Of a stretch of 50,560 nucleotides of DNA, positions 9,838 to 18,704 are shown in pieces; position 1 is the stretch's first letter; each line of letters begins with the position of its first letter. This stretch comes from Noviherbaspirillum galbum (lineage in GTDB: Bacteria > Pseudomonadota > Gammaproteobacteria > Burkholderiales > Burkholderiaceae_D). A model generated the notes under the pieces. It did no database searches. It was given only the letters and a program-made list of their open reading frames with translations, and had not been told where the DNA came from. The position numbers were made by a program, and so were the translations under genes. Location: contig NZ_JAAIVB010000054.1 of the NCBI RefSeq assembly GCF_010974945.1, positions 1 through 50,560 of the forward strand, written 5' to 3'.

Positions 9838-9902
9838 GCCGGCAACGATCGAGTTGCCGGCGGTCCGCCCGTTATTACCGTCCGTCGCGCCTGCGCGGAC
9901 GG
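9838..9902 (+). terminator. Two consecutive hairpins after the EAL/HDOD gene, probable terminator region
   Basis: Hairpin one is a perfect 9-bp stem (9838-9846 with 9853-9861, loop GATCGA), 8 bases past the stop codon. Hairpin two (about 9878-9902) has a 7-bp CCGTCCG stem plus an inner CGC/GCG stem. A pyrimidine-rich stretch with TTTTT follows at about 9915. Neither has an immediate T-run, so termination strength is uncertain. The placement does separate the upstream gene from the flhB operon. Confidence 0.5.
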
Positions 9903-10053
9903 CTCCGTTTCCCGCTTTTTCCTCGCGAATGAAAAGGGGGATGAATCTTCCCCTGTTCCCGGCATCGCGCTTTCTCCCGAGCAACGATAATCGTGCGTAA
10001 TTGGTAATACGTGGGGCATCTCGCCCGCGGATTGCGCAACACAGGAGTCGGCA

Positions 10054-11217
10054 ATGGCCGAGGAAAGCGATCTCGAACGAACAGAACCGGCGTCGTCCAG
10101 GAGACTGGAGCAGGCGCGCGAGGAGGGTGACGTTCCCCGTTCACGGGAACTTGCCACCTGCACGGTGCTGCTCGGCGCTGGCCTCGGGCTGATGTTCCTT
10201 GGCGAGGGCATGGCGCGGCGCCTCGGGCATCTTCTGCAATCCGGCATGTCCTTCGATCGCGACCAGGCGTTCGACTTCAATCTCCTCGTGGCTCGGCTGG
10301 CTTCCGACCTGTGGGAAGTCCTGCTGGCCTTCGCGCCCCTGGCCGGCCTCATGATGCTCGTGGCGCTGGCCTCGCCGCTGCTGGTGGGCGGCTGGCTGCT
10401 GAGCCCGAAAGCCTTGCAGCCGAATTTCAGCCGGCTCAATCCGATGAGCGGCTTGGGCAACATGTTCTCTTCGCACGCCCTGATCGAACTGCTGAAGGCC
10501 ATCGGCAAGACGATCATCGTCGGCGCTGTTGCCTGGATGGTCGCCTCGCGCCAGATCGACACCATGCTGGCGCTCGTTGCCGAGCCGCTGCGCGACGGCA
10601 CCTCCCACATGGTGAAGATGCTCCTGACCAGCTTCCTGACGATCTGCGGCGCGCTGGCGATCATCGCGCTGCTCGATGCGCCTTACCAGATGTGGCACTA
10701 CGCCAACAAGCTGAAGATGACCAAGGAAGAGCTGCGCCAGGAAGCCAAGGAAACCGAAGGCGATCCGCAGATCAAGGCCCGCATCCGCCAGATGCAGCGC
10801 GAGATGGCGCGCCGCCGCATGATGGCCGAAGTTCCAAAGGCTGACGTGGTCGTCACCAACCCGACCCACTTCGCCGTCGCGCTGAAATATGCCGAGGGCA
10901 AGATGAGCGCGCCCACCGTGGTCGCGAAGGGCGCGGACGAAGTCGCCGCGAAGATCCGGGAAATTGCCGGCGAGAACAACGTTCCCTTGCTCGAAGCGCC
11001 GCCGCTTGCCCGTGCGCTCTACAAGCATGCCGAGCTCGGCGACCAGATTCCCGAAGCCCTTTATACCGCCGTGGCCGAGGTGCTTGCCTACGTCTTCCAG
11101 CTGAAGGCATTCCGCCAGCATGGCGGCGTCGCGCCGCAGGAGCCGACGAACCTCGCGGTGCCGCCCCAGCTCGACCCGCTTAACGATGCCGCTGGCGCGG
11201 CCGGAGTCATGCAATGA
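10054..11217 (+). CDS. flhB: Flagellar export gate protein FlhB (substrate-specificity switch)
   Basis: FlhB is part of the inner-membrane flagellar type III export gate and switches from hook to filament substrates. The 387-residue product has four transmembrane segments between about 30 and 210 and a cytoplasmic domain with the autocleavage motif N269-P270-T-H, exactly the enteric numbering. Conserved downstream elements include KGADEVAAKIREIA and LARALYK. AGGAG precedes the ATG. The end overlaps the flhA start by 4 bases. A second gene resembling only the last ~90 residues (flhX) is at 42732-43019. Confidence 0.97.
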   Translation: MAEESDLERTEPASSRRLEQAREEGDVPRSRELATCTVLLGAGLGLMFLGEGMARRLGHLLQSGMSFDRDQAFDFNLLVARLASDLWEVLLAFAPLAGLMMLVALASPLLVGGWLLSPKALQPNFSRLNPMSGLGNMFSSHALIELLKAIGKTIIVGAVAWMVASRQIDTMLALVAEPLRDGTSHMVKMLLTSFLTICGALAIIALLDAPYQMWHYANKLKMTKEELRQEAKETEGDPQIKARIRQMQREMARRRMMAEVPKADVVVTNPTHFAVALKYAEGKMSAPTVVAKGADEVAAKIREIAGENNVPLLEAPPLARALYKHAELGDQIPEALYTAVAEVLAYVFQLKAFRQHGGVAPQEPTNLAVPPQLDPLNDAAGAAGVMQ

Positions 11218-13301
11218 ACGGCTTCGCCTTGCCAGCATGGATGACGGGAGCGAACAGCCGCGCGCTGGCAGCGCCGGCGCTCATCGTCATGATGCTGGCG
11301 ATGATGGTGCTGCCACTCCCGGCCTTCGTACTGGACGTGTTCTTCAGCTTCAACATCGCGCTCGCCATCATTGTCCTGCTCACCAGCCTGTACACGGTCA
11401 AGCCCCTCGACTTCATGGTCTTCCCGACGGTGCTGCTGGTCAGCACCATGCTCAGGCTGTCGCTCAACGTGGCATCCACCCGCGTCGTGCTCACCGAGGG
11501 TCACACCGGACCCGACGCCGCCGGCAAGGTGATCGAAGCCTTCGGCCACTTTCTGATCGGCGGCAACTACACCGTCGGCATTGTTGTCTTCATTATCCTG
11601 ACCATCATCAACTTCACGGTCGTGACCAAGGGCGCCGGCCGCATCGCGGAAGTGGGTGCGCGATTCGCCCTCGATGCGATGCCCGGCAAGCAGATGGCGA
11701 TCGACGCCGACCTGAATGCAGGCCTGATCGGCGAACAGGATGCGCGCCGCCGGCGTACCGAAGTGGCGCAGGAAGCCGAGTTCTATGGCGCCATGGATGG
11801 TGCCTCGAAGTATGTGCGCGGCGATGCGATCGCCGGCATCCTGGTCACGGTGATCAACATCGTCGGCGGTCTGGTGGTCGGACTGGTGCAGCACGACCTC
11901 GACTTTGCCGGTGCGCTCAAGAACTACACCTTGCTCGCCATCGGCGACGGCCTCGTCGCGCAGATTCCTTCGCTGATCATCTCCGTGGCCGCCGGCGTGG
12001 TGGTGTCGCGCGTGGCCAGCGAGCAGGACATCGGCGGGCAACTGGTCGGCCAGCTTTTCGCCAAGCCGCAGGTTCTCTACGTAACGGCGGGAATCATCGG
12101 CGGCATGGGCGTCATCCCCGGCATGCCGCACGTCGCCTTCATCATGCTGGCAGCGATACTCGGCGGCGGCGCCTACCTGCTGGCGAAGCGGGCAAGGATG
12201 GCATTGGAGGCAGTGCCGGTCGCGCCGCCCGCCCCAACGACGTTACCCGAATCCGAAGAAGCCACCTGGCAGGACATCGCGCCGGTCGACACCCTCGGCC
12301 TGGAAGTCGGTTACCGCCTGATTCCCCTGGTGGACAAGGCGCAGAGCGGCGAGCTGCTGCGCCGTATCAAGGGCATCCGCAAGAAGTTCGCGCAGGAAGT
12401 GGGCTTCCTGTCGCCGCCCGTGCACATCCGCGACAACCTTGAGCTGCGTCCCTCCGCCTACCGGATCGCCCTGAAGGGCGTGGAAGTCGGCGCGGGCGAG
12501 GCCTTCGTCGGACAGTATCTCGCGATCAATCCCGGCATGGTCAGCGGCACGCTGCCCGGACCGGCCACAACCGACCCGGCCTTCGGCCTGCCGGCGGTCT
12601 GGGTCGATGGCGCCATGCGCGAGCAGGCGCAGGCCATGGGATACACGGTGGTCGACGCCGGCACCGTGATCGCCACCCACATGAATCACCTGATCACCAC
12701 GCACGCGTCGGAACTGCTCGGCCGCCAGGAAGTCCAGCAGCTGCTCGACCATCTCGGCAAGGAATCGCCCAAGCTGGTCGAGGACCTGGTGCCCAAGGTC
12801 GTGTCGCTTTCCATCCTGCAGAAGGTCCTGCAGAACCTGCTCGCCGAGGGCGTGCACATCCGCGACATGCGCACCATCCTCGAGACGCTGTCCGAATTCG
12901 GTCCGCAGACCCAGGATCCCAACGACCTGACTTCCATGGTGCGCGTCGCGCTCGGACGGGCAATCGTGCAGCAGCTTTTCCCTGGAGCGAGCGAACTGTC
13001 CGTCATGACCCTGGACACGCGCCTCGAGCGCCTGCTCATGCAAGCCATGCAGGCCGGCGGTACGGATGGCGCCGGCATGGAGCCGGGGCTGGCGGATTCC
13101 CTTACCGCGCAGGCCGAGAAGGCCGTGCGCCAGCAAGAGCAGTTGGGCATGGCGCCCGTGCTGCTGGTGCCGGCGCCGCTGCGTACCCTGCTGTCACGAT
13201 TCCTGCGCCGCGCGCTGCCGCAGCTGCGCGTGCTGTCGCATGCAGAAATACCTGAAACGAAAACCATCAGAGTTACCAGCCTGGTCGGAGGCCAAGCATG
13301 A
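11214..13301 (+). CDS. flhA: Flagellar export gate protein FlhA
   Basis: FlhA is the large export-gate protein that uses proton motive force and docks chaperone-substrate complexes. At 695 residues it has the normal length. The N-terminal half carries about eight transmembrane segments and the FHIPEP-family signature around RLSLNVASTRVVLTEG. The C-terminal half (from about 350) is the cytoplasmic nonameric ring domain. The ATG overlaps the flhB stop (ATGA), and the TGA overlaps the flhF start, so flhB-flhA-flhF are translationally coupled. Confidence 0.97.
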   Translation: MNGFALPAWMTGANSRALAAPALIVMMLAMMVLPLPAFVLDVFFSFNIALAIIVLLTSLYTVKPLDFMVFPTVLLVSTMLRLSLNVASTRVVLTEGHTGPDAAGKVIEAFGHFLIGGNYTVGIVVFIILTIINFTVVTKGAGRIAEVGARFALDAMPGKQMAIDADLNAGLIGEQDARRRRTEVAQEAEFYGAMDGASKYVRGDAIAGILVTVINIVGGLVVGLVQHDLDFAGALKNYTLLAIGDGLVAQIPSLIISVAAGVVVSRVASEQDIGGQLVGQLFAKPQVLYVTAGIIGGMGVIPGMPHVAFIMLAAILGGGAYLLAKRARMALEAVPVAPPAPTTLPESEEATWQDIAPVDTLGLEVGYRLIPLVDKAQSGELLRRIKGIRKKFAQEVGFLSPPVHIRDNLELRPSAYRIALKGVEVGAGEAFVGQYLAINPGMVSGTLPGPATTDPAFGLPAVWVDGAMREQAQAMGYTVVDAGTVIATHMNHLITTHASELLGRQEVQQLLDHLGKESPKLVEDLVPKVVSLSILQKVLQNLLAEGVHIRDMRTILETLSEFGPQTQDPNDLTSMVRVALGRAIVQQLFPGASELSVMTLDTRLERLLMQAMQAGGTDGAGMEPGLADSLTAQAEKAVRQQEQLGMAPVLLVPAPLRTLLSRFLRRALPQLRVLSHAEIPETKTIRVTSLVGGQA

Positions 13302-14587
13302 ATGTCAAAAAATTCACCGCTCACACGTCGCGCGAAGCATGGCGCTTGGTGCGCGAAGCGCTCGGCCCCGATGCCGTCATTCTCTCGAATCGCACCATCA
13401 ACGGCATGATCGAGATCCTCGCGCTCGCCAGCGAAGACATGTCGTCGCTGCAGGAGCCGGCGGTCGACAAGCCGGTCGTGTCCGCATCGACGCTCGCCGC
13501 CATCGCCGCGAAGCGCCAGGCGGAAAGCGAACAGCAGGCATCGCTCGCCGCCGCGCTGAAGGCCTCGCGCCACGTGCCCATCATGACGGCCGCCAAGGAT
13601 GGCGAGGCCAGCTCGATGGAACTGGCGGAGGTCATGAACGAGATCCGTTCGATGCGCGGCATGCTGGAGTCGCAGCTCGCGGAAATCGTGTGGAGCAGCC
13701 AGCAGAAGCGCGATCCGATCAAGGGCATCATGATGCGCGAGATGCTGTCCGCCGGATTCAGCGCCAGCCTCGCGCGCTACCTGACCGAGCGCGTGCCGGC
13801 CGGCGAGAAGCAGGAACATGCGCTGACCTGGATCAAGTCCATCCTGTCGCGCAACCTGAGCGTGCTGACCAACGAAGACGAGATCCTCGATCGCGGCGGC
13901 GTGTTTGCGATGGTCGGTCCCACCGGCGTCGGCAAAACCACGACCACCGCCAAGCTGGCGGCGCGCTGCGTGATGCGCCACGGCGCCGGCAAGCTGGCCC
14001 TGATCACGACCGACGGCTATCGTATCGGCGGCTACGAGCAGCTTCGGATCTATGGAAAGATCCTTGGCGTGATGGTGCATTCGGTCAAGGATGAAACCGA
14101 CCTGCGCATCGCCCTCGATGAACTCAAGAACAAGCACATGGTGCTGATCGATACGGTCGGCATGGGCCAGCGCGACAAGATGGTAGCCGAGCAGGTTGCC
14201 ATGCTGTCCGGCGCCGGGGCGAAGGTGCAGCGCCTGCTGTGCATGAGCGCTACCTCGAACGGCGAGACCCTCAACGAAGTGGTGCGCTCCTACATGGGCG
14301 ACGGACTGAGCGGTTGCGTCATCACCAAGCTCGACGAAGCCGCCACGATCGGCAGCGTCCTTGATGTCGTCATCCGCCAGAAACTTCGTCTTTACTACGT
14401 GGCCAACGGTCAGCGGGTGCCGGAAGACCTGCACGTGGCGAACAAGCATTACCTCGTCGACCGGGCATTCAAGCTCAAGCGCGAAACCGCGCCTTTCCAG
14501 TTCCATGAAGATGAGCTGCCGCTCGTGATCGGCAACACCGCGCGCGCCATGAATGACAAATCCCTGCACGAGGTGCGACTTGGCTAG
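13298..14587 (+). CDS. flhF: Flagellar SRP-like GTPase FlhF
   Basis: FlhF is an SRP-family GTPase that helps set position and number of flagella. The 429-residue product has the N-terminal basic region (MNVKKFTAHTSREAWRLVREALG), a variable middle and the NG GTPase domain. The P-loop GPTGVGKTT is at 207-215, followed by TTDGYRIGGYEQLRIYG, DTVGMGQRD and TKLDEA. It starts inside the flhA stop by 4 bases. Its downstream neighbour is the partner ATPase-like gene flhG, which appears degenerate in its own nucleotide site. Confidence 0.96.
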   Translation: MNVKKFTAHTSREAWRLVREALGPDAVILSNRTINGMIEILALASEDMSSLQEPAVDKPVVSASTLAAIAAKRQAESEQQASLAAALKASRHVPIMTAAKDGEASSMELAEVMNEIRSMRGMLESQLAEIVWSSQQKRDPIKGIMMREMLSAGFSASLARYLTERVPAGEKQEHALTWIKSILSRNLSVLTNEDEILDRGGVFAMVGPTGVGKTTTTAKLAARCVMRHGAGKLALITTDGYRIGGYEQLRIYGKILGVMVHSVKDETDLRIALDELKNKHMVLIDTVGMGQRDKMVAEQVAMLSGAGAKVQRLLCMSATSNGETLNEVVRSYMGDGLSGCVITKLDEAATIGSVLDVVIRQKLRLYYVANGQRVPEDLHVANKHYLVDRAFKLKRETAPFQFHEDELPLVIGNTARAMNDKSLHEVRLG

Positions 14588-15389
14588 TTTCGATTTCGAT
14601 CAGGCCGAAGGCCTGCGCCGCATGCTGGCCGGGCCCAAGCCCCGGATCTTTACCTTTCTTTCCGCGACCTCGGCAGAAGAGAAGGGCGCCATGCTGGTCA
14701 ACCTCGGTGCCTCGCTGGTCCAGGCCGGCCGGGACGTGCTGCTGTTCGACGCGTGCAATGCAACGCCCGGCATCGCTTCCCGCCTGAATGCCGATCGTAC
14801 CGGCAGCCTGCTGCAGGTCGCTCGTGAGGAACGGCATGTCGACGCGGCGGTTCAGGCGATGCCGCAGGGTTTCGGCGTGGCCGCCATGCTGCGGCCCGGA
14901 CAGCGCAATGCGATACGCGATGCCGAGCTGATGCTGCGCACCAATACCGCGTTCAATACCCTGGCGGGCCGCAGCGATATCGTGCTGGTGGATGCCGAAC
15001 TGGACAAGGACGACAGCTTTCCCTTGCCCTCGCTCGCCGACGGCGAGATCGTGGTGCAGGTGGCCAACACGCCTGAGTCGATCAAGACCGCCTACACGCT
15101 CATCAAGCGGGTGAACGGCGAGCTCGGCCGCCGGCCCTTCAGCATCCTCGTGACCGGCGCAGCCGAAAAGGAAGCGCAACTGGTGTACCAGAACATGGCC
15201 CAGGCAGCGAACCGCTATCTGGCGGTCAAGCTCAATTCCATGGGGTCGGTGCCGGCGGACGATCATCTCAAGCGCGCGATGCAGCTTGGACGCGCCGTCG
15301 TCGACGCATTCCCGCTGGCGGGAGCGTCCGTCGCATTCCGCCGCCTCGCGGGCCGATTTGTATTGGCGGATACCGCTGCCGCAAGCTAA
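14580..15389 (+). CDS. flhG: FlhG/FleN-type MinD-like protein with degenerate Walker A
   Basis: By position and fold this is FlhG, a MinD/ParA-like regulator of flagellar number that acts on FlhF. I chose TTG 14580 because GAGG lies 6 bases before it; an in-frame ATG at 14553 gives nine more residues but sits upstream of that ribosome-binding site. The product is 269 residues. The FlhF-activating motif DQAEGLR is at 7-13. The expected deviant Walker A (KGGVGKT) is replaced by SATSAEEKGAM at 28-38, and the DAD-type motif after strand 2 reads DAC. ATP binding is therefore doubtful, while FlhF activation may remain. The rest (VNLGASLVQAGRDVLLFD) follows the family. Confidence 0.88.
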   Translation: MASFDFDQAEGLRRMLAGPKPRIFTFLSATSAEEKGAMLVNLGASLVQAGRDVLLFDACNATPGIASRLNADRTGSLLQVAREERHVDAAVQAMPQGFGVAAMLRPGQRNAIRDAELMLRTNTAFNTLAGRSDIVLVDAELDKDDSFPLPSLADGEIVVQVANTPESIKTAYTLIKRVNGELGRRPFSILVTGAAEKEAQLVYQNMAQAANRYLAVKLNSMGSVPADDHLKRAMQLGRAVVDAFPLAGASVAFRRLAGRFVLADTAAAS

Positions 15390-15454
15390 CATGGTAGCTT
15401 CAAGGACTCCCGGGACAGGGAGGTTCCTTGGCGGGACCGGAACAACACAGAATT

Positions 15455-16186
15455 ATGTACACCGTCAGCGGAAAATCGGACAAGAATCATTTGTTGCAGG
15501 AGCACGCGCCTCTGGTGAAGCGGCTCGCGCATCAGATGATGGCGAAGCTTCCGCCCAGCGTTGATGTCGACGACCTGATCCAGGCGGGAATGATCGGCTT
15601 GCTGGATGCGGTCAATCGCTACGAAGACAACCATGGCGCCCAGTTCGAGACCTATGCCGTCCAGCGCATCCGCGGCGCCATGCTGGATGAGTTGCGCAGC
15701 AGCGACTGGCTGCCGCGCAGCATCCGCCAGAACATGCGCAAGATCGAGAGCGCGATGAGCCAGTTGCAGCAGCGGCTTGGCCGCGCTCCCAAGGAAACGG
15801 AGATTGCCAAGGAGCTCAAGGTTTCCCTTACCGATTACCAGGAAATGCTCAACGACGGCGTGGGGCATCAGCTCGTCTACTACGAAGATTTCCACGACAA
15901 GGACCAGAGCGACCATTTCCTCGACCGGTATTGCGTCGACATCGGCGGCGATCCCTTGCAGAGCCTCGTCAATGGCGGCTTCCGGCAAGCCGTGATCCAC
16001 GCCATCGAAGCGCTTCCCGAGCGGGAAAAGATACTGATGGGGCTCTACTACGAACAGGAAATGAACCTCAAGGAAATCGGCGCGGTCCTGGGCGTGACCG
16101 AATCCCGCGTCTGTCAATTGCATAGCCAGGCGATTTCCCGTCTGCGCGCCAAGCTCAAGGAAAAAGCGTGGACTGGGCTAGCTTAG
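15455..16186 (+). CDS. fliA: Flagellar sigma factor 28, FliA
   Basis: FliA directs transcription of late flagellar genes. The ATG 15455 product is 243 residues and starts MYTVSGKSDKN, a typical betaproteobacterial FliA N-terminus. Region 2 is visible in HAPLVKRLAHQMMAKLPPSVDVDDLIQAGMIGLLDAV and ETYAVQRIRGAMLDELR, and region 4 in LPEREKILMGLYYEQEMNLKEIGAVLGVTESRVCQLHSQAI. An upstream TTG at 15428 is preceded by GGGAGG and could add nine residues. The stop overlaps the motC-type gene by 19 bases. Its antagonist flgM and four probable target promoters are in this window. Confidence 0.96.
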   Translation: MYTVSGKSDKNHLLQEHAPLVKRLAHQMMAKLPPSVDVDDLIQAGMIGLLDAVNRYEDNHGAQFETYAVQRIRGAMLDELRSSDWLPRSIRQNMRKIESAMSQLQQRLGRAPKETEIAKELKVSLTDYQEMLNDGVGHQLVYYEDFHDKDQSDHFLDRYCVDIGGDPLQSLVNGGFRQAVIHAIEALPEREKILMGLYYEQEMNLKEIGAVLGVTESRVCQLHSQAISRLRAKLKEKAWTGLA

Positions 16187-16908
16187 GCGGACTTGCGCTG
16201 GCGCTCGGCGGCGTCCTCGCCGGGCAGCTGCTGGAAGGCGGCCATCTCGGCTCGCTTCTCCAGCCGGCGGCATTCTGCGTCGTGTTCGTCGGCACCGTTG
16301 GCGCGGTGCTGCTGCAGAGCGGCGTGGCGAGTTTCATGCATGGCCTCCGCATGGCGCGCTGGGTGGTGGCTGCGCCGGCGCAAGACGGCATGCAGCTCAT
16401 GCAGGAAGTGATGCAATGGAGTTCCATGGCGCGCAGGGAAGGCTTGCTCAGCCTGCAGAAATTCAGCGGCGGCATCGAGGACAGGTTTATCTCGAAGGGT
16501 CTCACCTTGATCGTCGATGGCATCGATCCCTACAAGATGCGCGATATCCTCGAGACCGACATCACTACCTTCGAACGCAAGGAGCGCCAGGCGGCACGCA
16601 TCTGGGAAGCGGCCGGCGGTTATGCGCCGACCATCGGCATCCTGGGCGCGGTGCTCGGACTCATCCACGTGATGGAAAACCTTGCGGACCCGGCCAAGCT
16701 CGGCGGCGGCATTGCCATTGCGTTCGTCGCTACCATCTACGGCGTCGGCCTCGCGAACCTCGTCTTCCTGCCCATCGCCAACAAGCTCAAGTCGCATATC
16801 GGCGAAGAGGTCCGCCGTCGCGAAATGCTGTGCGACGTATTCTGCGGCATCGCGAACGGGGACAATCCGCGCGTCCTCGAAGAGCGCATGCTCGCCTACC
16901 GCTACTGA
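16168..16908 (+). CDS. motC: Flagellar motor stator protein, MotA/MotC type
   Basis: This is the proton-channel stator subunit that converts ion flow into torque. The 246-residue product has four hydrophobic segments (two near the N-terminus, two at about 150-205) and the conserved AGGYAPTIGILGAVLGLIHVMENL region with the key proline. The GTG start overlaps the fliA end by 19 bases. The shorter N-terminus and the location beside fliA match MotC of the MotC/MotD pair rather than the cheA-linked MotA. A second stator set may therefore exist outside the window; this is inference. Confidence 0.9.
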   Translation: MDWASLGGLALALGGVLAGQLLEGGHLGSLLQPAAFCVVFVGTVGAVLLQSGVASFMHGLRMARWVVAAPAQDGMQLMQEVMQWSSMARREGLLSLQKFSGGIEDRFISKGLTLIVDGIDPYKMRDILETDITTFERKERQAARIWEAAGGYAPTIGILGAVLGLIHVMENLADPAKLGGGIAIAFVATIYGVGLANLVFLPIANKLKSHIGEEVRRREMLCDVFCGIANGDNPRVLEERMLAYRY

Positions 16909-16918
16909 CGGGATCGAC

Positions 16919-17704
16919 GTGAACCGCCGACGCGAGAGACGCCGCGAGCCGGAAGAGCCGGAAAACCACGAGCGCTGGCTGATCTCCTACGCGGACTTCA
17001 TTACCCTGCTGTTCGCCTTCTTCGTGGTCATGTACGCGCTGTCCTCGATTAACGAGGGCAAGTACAAGATGCTCTCGAATTCCCTCATCAACGCATTCGG
17101 CAGCGCGCCGGCCGGCGCGGTTCCCAGGGGTGACGGCCAGCCCAAGGAGGCGCCCGGCCCCTTGCCCGCCCATCGCCCGCGCACCGGCGAGATTTCACGC
17201 CAGGAGCGGGAAAAGATGAACAATGTGGCGCGGGACATCCTGCAAGTCCTTGCCCCGCTGGTCAAGCAAGGCAAGGTAAAGATTACCCAGACGGTCCGCG
17301 GAGTCAGCGTCGACATCAATGCCAGCGTCCTGTTCGCGCCCGGCGACGCCACCTTGTCCGGAGAAAGCAGCCAGGCTTTGAAAGCGGTCGCCGCTGTGCT
17401 AAAAGCGGATGACCACGCCATCCAGGTTGAAGGGCATACGGACAGCACGCCGATCCGGAATGCGAGCTTTCCTTCAAACTGGGAGTTGTCTTCCGTGCGC
17501 GCCAGCAGCGTCGTTCGCCTGATGGAGGAAAACGGCATCGCGCAGCCGCGCCTGACCGCCGTCGGCTATGGGCCGACGAGGCCGGTCTCGACCAACGACA
17601 CTGCCGAAGGCAGGTTGAGCAATCGCCGGGTATCGATCACCATCATGTCGAACATTCCCGGAAACGGTGCGGAAGTGCCGGTGGATCTGGTGGAGTGGAA
17701 GTGA
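16919..17704 (+). CDS. motD: Flagellar motor stator protein, MotB/MotD type
   Basis: MotD anchors the stator to peptidoglycan and carries the proton-binding aspartate. From GTG 16919 the product is 261 residues: a basic N-terminus (NRRRERRREPEEPE), a single TM with SYADFITLLFAFFVVMYAL in which D26 is the essential acidic residue, a linker, and an OmpA-like peptidoglycan-binding domain ending in LSNRRVSITI. The frame is open further upstream inside motC, but the GTG 10 bases after the motC stop fits the family N-terminus. It is co-transcribed with fliA and motC. Confidence 0.9.
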   Translation: MNRRRERRREPEEPENHERWLISYADFITLLFAFFVVMYALSSINEGKYKMLSNSLINAFGSAPAGAVPRGDGQPKEAPGPLPAHRPRTGEISRQEREKMNNVARDILQVLAPLVKQGKVKITQTVRGVSVDINASVLFAPGDATLSGESSQALKAVAAVLKADDHAIQVEGHTDSTPIRNASFPSNWELSSVRASSVVRLMEENGIAQPRLTAVGYGPTRPVSTNDTAEGRLSNRRVSITIMSNIPGNGAEVPVDLVEWK

Positions 17705-17744
17705 TGCGAGCCGCGGCCGGGGTATGCGTAACGGCTGCCATGCC

Positions 17745-17771
17745 AAGGCCGGTCGCCGACCGGCTTGTTTG
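17745..17771. terminator. Bidirectional terminator between motD and flgN
   Basis: GCCGGTC (17748-17754) pairs with GACCGGC (17758-17764) around a 3-base loop. The stem extends by a G-T and an A-T pair and is followed by TTGTTTGATTT. It lies between two convergent genes, so it may stop both transcripts. Confidence 0.65.
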
Positions 17772-17787
17772 ATTTAGTGCTTGGGAC

Positions 17788-18258
17788 TTAGCCGATTCCG
17801 AGGTGGCGGCTGGAAGGGCCGGTGGTTGCCTGGCCCTTGGGGCCGTACATCGTGCCCGCGGCCTGCGAGGCTGTCAGCGCGGTGAGTGCCTGCTGGTTGC
17901 GGGCCATCTGCTGGTTGATCAGCTTGCCATTGAGGCGGTTCAGTTCCTTCGCGCGCGCAGCGATGTCCAGCAAGGCTTGCCAGGCACGCGATGCGTCGCC
18001 GGCGTCCGGGCGCGCTACCCAGGCCTTCATGCCGGATTCATTGGATTCGAAGCCCGCTTGCGCCAGCGCCTGGTAACGCTGGTTCGCCAGTTCCGACATG
18101 GCGGCGATGGCTTTCGCTTTTTCCATCGTCAGGGAAGCCAGTTCCTCGACTTGGGATTTCACCAGCAATTCCTGTTCTTGTTCCAGCAGCGAGATCAATT
18201 GCTCGGCAGCGCGGGTTTCGTGCTCGAGGTTGGCTGCGGGATCGTGAAGTGCCGGCAT
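17788..18258 (-). CDS. flgN: FlgN export chaperone for FlgK and FlgL
   Basis: FlgN binds the hook-filament junction proteins and delivers them to the export gate. The 156-residue protein is mainly helical, with an N-terminal LEHETRAAEQLISLLEQEQELLVKSQVEELASLTMEKAKAIAAMSELA coiled coil typical of the family and a low-complexity C-terminal tail. It starts 12 bases after flgM on the same strand. Its clients flgK and flgL are in this window. Sequence identity across the family is low, so the call rests on context plus the helical pattern. Confidence 0.88.
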   Translation of the reverse strand: MPALHDPAANLEHETRAAEQLISLLEQEQELLVKSQVEELASLTMEKAKAIAAMSELANQRYQALAQAGFESNESGMKAWVARPDAGDASRAWQALLDIAARAKELNRLNGKLINQQMARNQQALTALTASQAAGTMYGPKGQATTGPSSRHLGIG

Positions 18259-18270
18259 GATGATGGTTCT

Positions 18271-18594
18271 TTATTTCTTGCGTGACTGGATGAGATCGCT
18301 CACGGTATCAAGCAATCCGTTCGCTACCTTTTCCGGATCGACCGTGAATCGGCCTTCAGCGATGGCGGCCTTGATTTCCTCGACCTTCTTCGTGTCGAAA
18401 GGGGCGCCGGTGCCGCCGGTCTGGGTGAGGGTCTGCGCCTGCGCGGACAAATGAACGCTGTCGGTGGCGGGGGCCTGGGTCGATGTGCTCGCGGCCGTCT
18501 TGGCGGTTTCCTTGGAACCTCGGGCCTGCGAGGTCCCCACGCCCAAGCCGGTCGCTTTCTTGAGTGACGGGTCCAACTTGATGGGACTGTTCAC
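18271..18594 (-). CDS. flgM: Anti-sigma-28 factor FlgM
   Basis: FlgM holds FliA inactive until the hook is complete and FlgM is exported. The product is 107 residues with a disordered Thr/Ala-rich N-terminal half (MNSPIKLDPSLKK start) and the C-terminal FliA-binding helices FDTKKVEEIKAAIAEGRFTVDPEKVANGLLDTV. It sits between flgA and flgN, with its own strong sigma-28 promoter upstream, the classical autoregulated arrangement. Confidence 0.94.
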   Translation of the reverse strand: MNSPIKLDPSLKKATGLGVGTSQARGSKETAKTAASTSTQAPATDSVHLSAQAQTLTQTGGTGAPFDTKKVEEIKAAIAEGRFTVDPEKVANGLLDTVSDLIQSRKK

Positions 18595-18642
18595 GGCGGT
18601 ATCCTTGTCTGGTGATCGGAGTGACGGATGTTGTCAACGCTG

Positions 18643-18669
18643 GTAACGACCCCGGTTCCGGAAACTTTA
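18643..18669 (-). promoter_or_regulatory. Sigma-28 promoter for flgMN
   Basis: Read on the minus strand, TAAAGTTT (18662-18669, 8/8 of the consensus) is followed by an 11-base spacer and GTCGTTAC (18643-18650, 5/8). It lies about 50 bases upstream of the flgM start and after the flgA stop, so flgMN can be expressed in the late class under FliA. Confidence 0.75.
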
Positions 18670-18704
18670 GCACTATAGCGAAGATTTTTTCGCGGCGATG
18701 TATT

